Assembly (NCBI GenBank): GCA_020723805.1
Contig: DYID01000019.1
Span: 18,847-82,846 of the forward strand
Origin: Anaerolinea sp.
GTDB lineage: Bacteria; Chloroflexota; Anaerolineae; Anaerolineales; Villigracilaceae
Length of the DNA stretch: 64,000 nucleotides
Direction of reading: 5' to 3'
The position numbers were made by a program, and so were the translations under genes. The notes beneath the pieces are model-generated. The model had not been told where the DNA came from. It searched no databases and worked only from the letters and a program-made list of their open reading frames with translations. Within the stretch, counting starts at the first letter, position 1, and every line of letters begins with the position of its first letter. Below, piece by piece: positions 60,814 to 64,000 of the stretch.

Positions 60814-61407
60814 TCAGGCTTCCGCTTCGCTTTGGCGCTCGACGCCTGCTTTCTCCGCCGGAGCCTGCCCCGTTTTCTCCTTCTTTTTGCCTGCCCCTTT
60901 GAGGGGCGCCAGCACGACGAGCATGGTCCTGCCTTCCATTTGAGGAGGCTGTTCCACCGTGCTGACATCGGAGAGCGCTTCGGCGATTTCCTTCAGGTCT
61001 TCGAGCGCAATTTCGGGGTAGTCCATTTCGCGCCCGCGGAACTTGATGGTCACGCGGACTTTGTTGCCCTGAAGCAGCCAGCGGCGGGCGTCGTCCACTT
61101 TGAAGCCGCGGTGTGCTTCGTTGGTCTTCGGGCGCAGGCGGATTTCCTTGACCTCGATCTTGGTCTGCGCCTTGCGCGCTTCGCGTTCCTTTTTGGCGCG
61201 CTCGAAAATAAACTTGCCGTAATCCACCACACGACACACCGGCGGATTGGCGGTGGGGGAGACCTCCACCAAATCCATGCCTGCCTCGCGGGCTATCTGT
61301 AACGCCTGTTTGATGGGTACGACGCCTATATTGCTGCCATCCGCCCCAATCAAACGGACTTCCGAAACCCGGATGCCCTCATTGACTCGAAATTCTGAAG
61401 CGCTGAT
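60814..61407 (-). CDS. infC: Translation initiation factor IF-3 (ATC start)
   Basis: IF-3, 197 residues. Seen: FRVNEGIRVSEVRLIGADGS near 6-25, QALQIAREAGMDLVEVSPTA near 34-53, PPVCRVVDYGKFIFERAKKE near 56-75, and the C-domain KVRVTIKFRGREMDY near 115-129. The start is taken as ATC at 61407-61405: GGAGAG stands six bases before it and homology begins there, whereas the first in-frame ATG lies in non-conserved sequence 123 bases upstream. Rare start codons are a known feature of infC, used for autoregulation. Expression may also be affected by an ACCAGC/GCTGGT hairpin upstream. Confidence 0.95.
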   Translation of the reverse strand: MSASEFRVNEGIRVSEVRLIGADGSNIGVVPIKQALQIAREAGMDLVEVSPTANPPVCRVVDYGKFIFERAKKEREARKAQTKIEVKEIRLRPKTNEAHRGFKVDDARRWLLQGNKVRVTIKFRGREMDYPEIALEDLKEIAEALSDVSTVEQPPQMEGRTMLVVLAPLKGAGKKKEKTGQAPAEKAGVERQSEAEA

Positions 61408-61735
61408 ACGACTCTCCTTTTTCAAAACAGTTGACCAGCACTGGGCTGGTTTTTTGCGGGCTGATGATACCATGAAGGCGCTCGAGTCGTCAACGAAAAT
61501 GCGAAACGGGCGGACGCGCGCGTTCGACAATGCCGCGTGCGGTTTCGGGCGATTTCTTCCGGGTTTTCCGTTTCCGGCAGGATGGCTGTCAGTTCAAACA
61601 ATCTTTGAACGCAGATTTCGCTGATTTTAGCGGATTCTCGAAGTAAAAAAAGATCTGCATGAATTTGCGTAATTTGCGATGATGGTTTTATTTCCGTTTA
61701 TCGCGGTACAACCTTTTTTTTCTCTTGTTTTCACC

Positions 61736-61764
61736 TTGACAAATTTACCTGCGGCGCCTATACT
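61736..61764 (+). promoter_or_regulatory. Promoter of the PadR operon
   Basis: TTGACA (61736-61741), 17-bp spacer, TATACT (61759-61764). Consensus-like and well spaced. Confidence 0.85.
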
Positions 61765-61772
61765 ATCTTTGG

Positions 61773-61793
61773 TATTATACCTAAAGTATAATA
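61773..61793. promoter_or_regulatory. Operator-like palindrome for the PadR regulator
   Basis: TATTATAC, five-base spacer CTAAA, GTATAATA: a perfect eight-base inverted repeat just downstream of the -10, 17 bases before the padR ATG, in the position expected for autorepression. Confidence 0.75.
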
Positions 61794-61809
61794 TAGAAAG
61801 GTAAGTGCA

Positions 61810-62193
61810 ATGACCGACCTTGACCGCCTGCTCGAAAACTGGGAAAGCGTCTACAAAAAGGGACTGCTCACTTTTTGGATTCTCCTGCTTCTGGAGGAGA
61901 AACCTTCCTACCCTTACGAGATGTCTGCCGAGGTGACGCGCTTGAGCGAGGGGACAATTTCCGCGGACGGCAACAGCATTTACCGTGCCATCAACCGCTT
62001 CGAGGAGATGGGGCTGGTCTCCAGCCGGGGGGCGGAATCCAGTCTGGGTCCGCCGCGCAAGTATTACAGTCTGACGCGAAGCGGGCGCGAGTTGCTGCGC
62101 CGCTTCATCGAGCGCAATATTCTGATCTTTCAGCATCCCGCGGTGGCGGAACGCATCCAGCATGTTTTGAACGGAGGAAACGATGGACAATAA
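61810..62193 (+). CDS. PadR family transcriptional regulator
   Basis: A 127-residue winged-helix repressor. Seen: LLTFWILLLLEEKPSYPYEM near 19-38, GTISADGNSIYRAINRFEEM near 49-68, GLVSSRGAESSLGPPRKYYS near 69-88, LTRSGRELLRRFIERNIL near 89-106, all PadR-like. It overlaps the downstream membrane protein by eleven bases. A consensus promoter and palindrome upstream suggest autoregulation. PadR members often control transport or membrane partners encoded next to them. Confidence 0.93.
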   Translation: MTDLDRLLENWESVYKKGLLTFWILLLLEEKPSYPYEMSAEVTRLSEGTISADGNSIYRAINRFEEMGLVSSRGAESSLGPPRKYYSLTRSGRELLRRFIERNILIFQHPAVAERIQHVLNGGNDGQ

Positions 62194-62728
62194 TCTTGCC
62201 GAAACAATCGAACGTCTCGAAGCGCAGCTCCCGCGCTGGGAAAAGGGACTGTTTGCGGCGTATGGGGCGGCTCTTACCATGCTTGCCAATTCCATCATCA
62301 GGGCATTCGAGACATCGTATTTGACGGCTGCTTTTTTTCAATCCCTGAAAAATGTCGAGCCAGCCGCGTTTACGGAAAATTCGCCGCCCATTCTGTTGAC
62401 CGACCCGGTTGCCCTGAATATCCAGCGGGCGCTTTTTGCACCGTATTGGCTGCTCCTTGGTTACATTCTCCTGCTTGGCATCCTGATTGCCGCGGGGTGG
62501 CTGGGATTGCATTCGACCTGGCGGCGGGTGTCACTGCCCAAGCGGCTTGATCTGATTTTCGGTTTTCTCCTCGCAGGCTGGATTGTTCTTCTTTCAATCG
62601 GTGCGCAGGACCCGTTCAGCATGGGCGGCGGCTACAACATTCTGGTCGTGGCGTATCTTCTATTTCTGGGGCTGGGTTATTGGCAGTTGCGCCGCAAACG
62701 AAACAAGGCGGAGGAAGTGTTTCCGTAA
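62183..62728 (+). CDS. Membrane protein encoded with PadR regulator
   Basis: A 181-residue protein, not recognised beyond its features. Seen: an N-terminal soluble helix (LAETIERLEAQLPRWEKGLF), then about four hydrophobic helices (for example YGAALTMLANSIIRAF, PYWLLLGYILLLGILIAAG, LIFGFLLAGWIVLLSIG, ILVVAYLLFLGLGYWQLR) and a basic tail. The translational overlap with padR suggests a one-component unit in which the membrane protein's function is governed by the repressor. Confidence 0.78.
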   Translation: MDNNLAETIERLEAQLPRWEKGLFAAYGAALTMLANSIIRAFETSYLTAAFFQSLKNVEPAAFTENSPPILLTDPVALNIQRALFAPYWLLLGYILLLGILIAAGWLGLHSTWRRVSLPKRLDLIFGFLLAGWIVLLSIGAQDPFSMGGGYNILVVAYLLFLGLGYWQLRRKRNKAEEVFP

Positions 62729-62758
62729 GGAAATTGGGGGCAACGAGTTCCCCGGCTT

Positions 62759-62838
62759 GTGACGAAGTCAATAGCAGGGCATAACGAGTCGAAGCGTGCC
62801 AAGAGCGTAATCAGTGGAATCACCGATTGCGCTTTTTT
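62759..62838 (+). ncRNA. Candidate tracrRNA: anti-repeat followed by terminator
   Basis: Residues 62759-62790 are an anti-repeat to the adjacent CRISPR repeat: CAGGGCAT (62775-62782) pairs with repeat positions 7-14 and TCAATA (62768-62773) with positions 24-29, and flanking bases extend the second helix toward position 36 with two G-U pairs. Repeat bases 15-23 loop out. A 9-bp hairpin (AGCGTAATC / GATTGCGCT, 62804-62833) with an inner GTG/CAC stem and a T-run to 62838 ends the RNA. The layout, anti-repeat first and terminator last on the array's strand, is like type II tracrRNA. No cas gene is in the window to confirm the type. Confidence 0.65.
62804..62838 (+). terminator. Terminator of candidate tracrRNA
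   Basis: AGCGTAATC pairs with GATTGCGCT (one G-U), then six T. A second hairpin, CCAGCG / CGCTTGG (62843-62862) followed by CTTTTGTTTT, could back it up. Confidence 0.8.
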
Positions 62839-62881
62839 ATGCCCAGCGCTTGTATCGCTTGGCTTTTGTTTTGAAGGGAGA

Positions 62882-63945
62882 GAGGGAATGCCCTGACGGG
62901 CATTTATTGATTCTGACATATCACCTCTTGCGTAAATACTGCGCCAGAGGTGGGGTCTTAATGCCCTGACGGGCATTTATTGATTCTGACTCGCTATGCC
63001 TCTTCACTTTTCGATATCGCAGTTCTCAGTCTTAATGCCCTGACGGGCATTTATTGATTCTGACGAAGTCTTTAACGGGGGAGACAAAGACTTCCAAGTC
63101 TTAATGCCCTGACGGGCATTTATTGATTCTGACCGTCACGTCCTGCAACAAGCGTTCGTCACCCGAATTCCATGTCTTAATGCCCTGACGGGCATTTATT
63201 GATTCTGACGCAAACTCCTCCTGCGTCATCTTGAGAGCATCGAGATATGCGTCTTAATGCCCTGACGGGCATTTATTGATTCTGACTTAGAATCTCTTTT
63301 CTCCCAACAGGGAGATAAAGAGATTAGTCTTAATGCCCTGACGGGCATTTATTGATTCTGACGAATCGGCGAGCTTCGGAAAGTCTTCGCCAAACCCGGC
63401 AAGGTCTTAATGCCCTGACGGGCATTTATTGATTCTGACCCTGAACTGGGGGTTGGTCCCGCCGTAGACGGATAGGTCTTAATGCCCTGACGGGCATTTA
63501 TTGATTCTGACAAAGATAGGAGGGGGTAAAAAGATTGCAGAAAGGAGAGTGGTCTTAATGCCCTGACGGGCATTTATTGATTCTGACACGAATGGGACGA
63601 TTCCACATGGCACGGCGCCATTTGTGAGTCTTAATGCCCTGACGGGCATTTATTGATTCTGACTGCGCCGTTGTCTGTCCTGGTGGCTTTGGTGATGGCT
63701 AAGTCTTAATGCCCTGACGGGCATTTATTGATTCTGACGAATACGCAAACCAGAGGACGGGCGGTTTGCGGAAAGGAGTCTTAATGCCCTGACGGGCATT
63801 TATTGATTCTGACGTATGGGACGACATCAAGGTGGTGGTCATCTGCAAGGGTCTTAATGCCCTGACGGGCATTTATTGATTCTGACCAAATTAACTCAAG
63901 AACAACTCGCCTGGACAAAGGGTCTTAATGCCCTGACGGGCATTT
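62882..63945. CRISPR. CRISPR array, 15 repeats of 36 bp and 14 spacers
   Basis: Repeat begins GTCTTAATGCCCTGACGGGC and ends ATTGATTCTGAC; it contains a 7-bp stem AATGCCC/GGGCATT around a four-base loop. Intact repeats start at 62955, 63029, 63098, 63174, 63251, 63327, 63404, 63476, 63552, 63628, 63703, 63778 and 63851. The first repeat (62882) differs at positions 2-5, a trailer-like degeneration. The last (63922) is cut after 24 bases by an IS-like end. Spacers run 33 to 41 bp and differ from one another. No cas genes lie in the window; the adjacent anti-repeat suggests a tracrRNA-using system. Confidence 0.98.
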
Positions 63946-64000
63946 TGTAGTGCACCCCAAAAGTTGGACAATTACGCTAAACAAGGTAGACTGTTCAACA
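63946..64000. mobile_element. Left end of an IS3-like element (partial)
   Basis: TGTAGTGCACCCCAAAAGTT fits the IS3-family terminal inverted repeat. It begins exactly where the last CRISPR repeat breaks off and runs off the right edge; the transposase would lie beyond. Confidence 0.75.

Noticed and set aside
62730..62758. GGGGG/CCCC hairpin as a minus-strand terminator for an opposite tracrRNA
   Set aside because: Short stem and no T-run on the minus strand; the plus-strand terminator at 62804-62838 is far stronger.
63287..63326. Spacer 6 read as a transcription terminator inside the array
   Set aside because: It has the length and repeat borders of an ordinary spacer and no T-run, so it is annotated as a spacer and listed as a curiosity.

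Overview
The window reads as a chromosomal segment of a GC-rich Chloroflexota bacterium, most likely class Anaerolineae. This is an inference from protein flavour and layout: tiny linker-rich lipoproteins with TPTPTP stretches, a HerA/HAS-barrel/NurA set, receiver-CpaE fusions, DUF5939 cyclases, and a large load of dispersed short repeats. No ribosomal RNA or tRNA gene was seen. One tmRNA gene is present.

Layout. 1-6366 (minus strand): the N-terminal 714 residues of a YprA/MrfA-like DEAD/DEAH helicase running off the left edge, a flippase-like membrane protein, a YugP-like membrane zinc peptidase, an S41 C-terminal processing protease, a small membrane protein and a HAD nucleotidase. 6387-8808 (plus): mutL and a GGDEF cyclase. 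8947-12199 (minus): dnaK, a lipoprotein and ssrA. 12317-19552 (plus): a translationally coupled receiver-CpaE / sirtuin / GAF-histidine kinase operon, a C39-like surface protein, sbcD and an MFS carrier. 19580-25431: HD hydrolase, lipoprotein, DegV, YebC, ruvC, ruvA and a CrtI-like oxidoreductase. 25536-26453: a two-domain VOC protein.

26553-44159 (plus) is a surface-glycan locus. It opens with a winged-helix regulator and holds two nucleotide-sugar epimerase/reductases, a Wzm/Wzt ABC exporter, a capsule-type transferase, two methyltransferases, PseB, an RmlD-like reductase, a NeuB-family synthase, two glycosyltransferases, an AAC(3)-like acyltransferase, a DUF4910 peptidase-like protein and an SpsF-like cytidylyltransferase. 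A toxin-antitoxin pair sits inside it. The set suggests export of a glycan carrying a nonulosonate-like acid, although aminotransferase, hydrolase and dedicated acetyltransferase steps are not in the window.

44256-54975: an ECF sigma/soluble anti-sigma pair, OsmC, a BrnT/BrnA pair, HerA/HAS-barrel/NurA, a SIMPL lipoprotein, a beta-hydroxyacid dehydrogenase, YitT and a PhoB/PhoR-like two-component system. 55314-62728: a multi-domain class III cyclase, DUF711, TrmH, macrodomain, the infC-rpmI-rplT operon, and a PadR regulator with a membrane partner. 62730-64000: a candidate tracrRNA, a CRISPR array of 15 repeats, and the left end of an IS3-like element that cuts the last visible repeat.

The most striking content outside genes is repeat structure. 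There are many 7-bp (sometimes 8-bp) tandem arrays, often arranged as inverted pairs, lying between genes and also in frame inside proteins. Two families of ~85-bp and ~123-bp MITE-like elements have terminal inverted repeats ending in TTACGC and 5-bp flanking duplications. Other hairpin repeats are also present. The most interesting candidate system is the CRISPR array with an anti-repeat RNA beside it, which implies a tracrRNA-dependent class 2 effector encoded outside the window.
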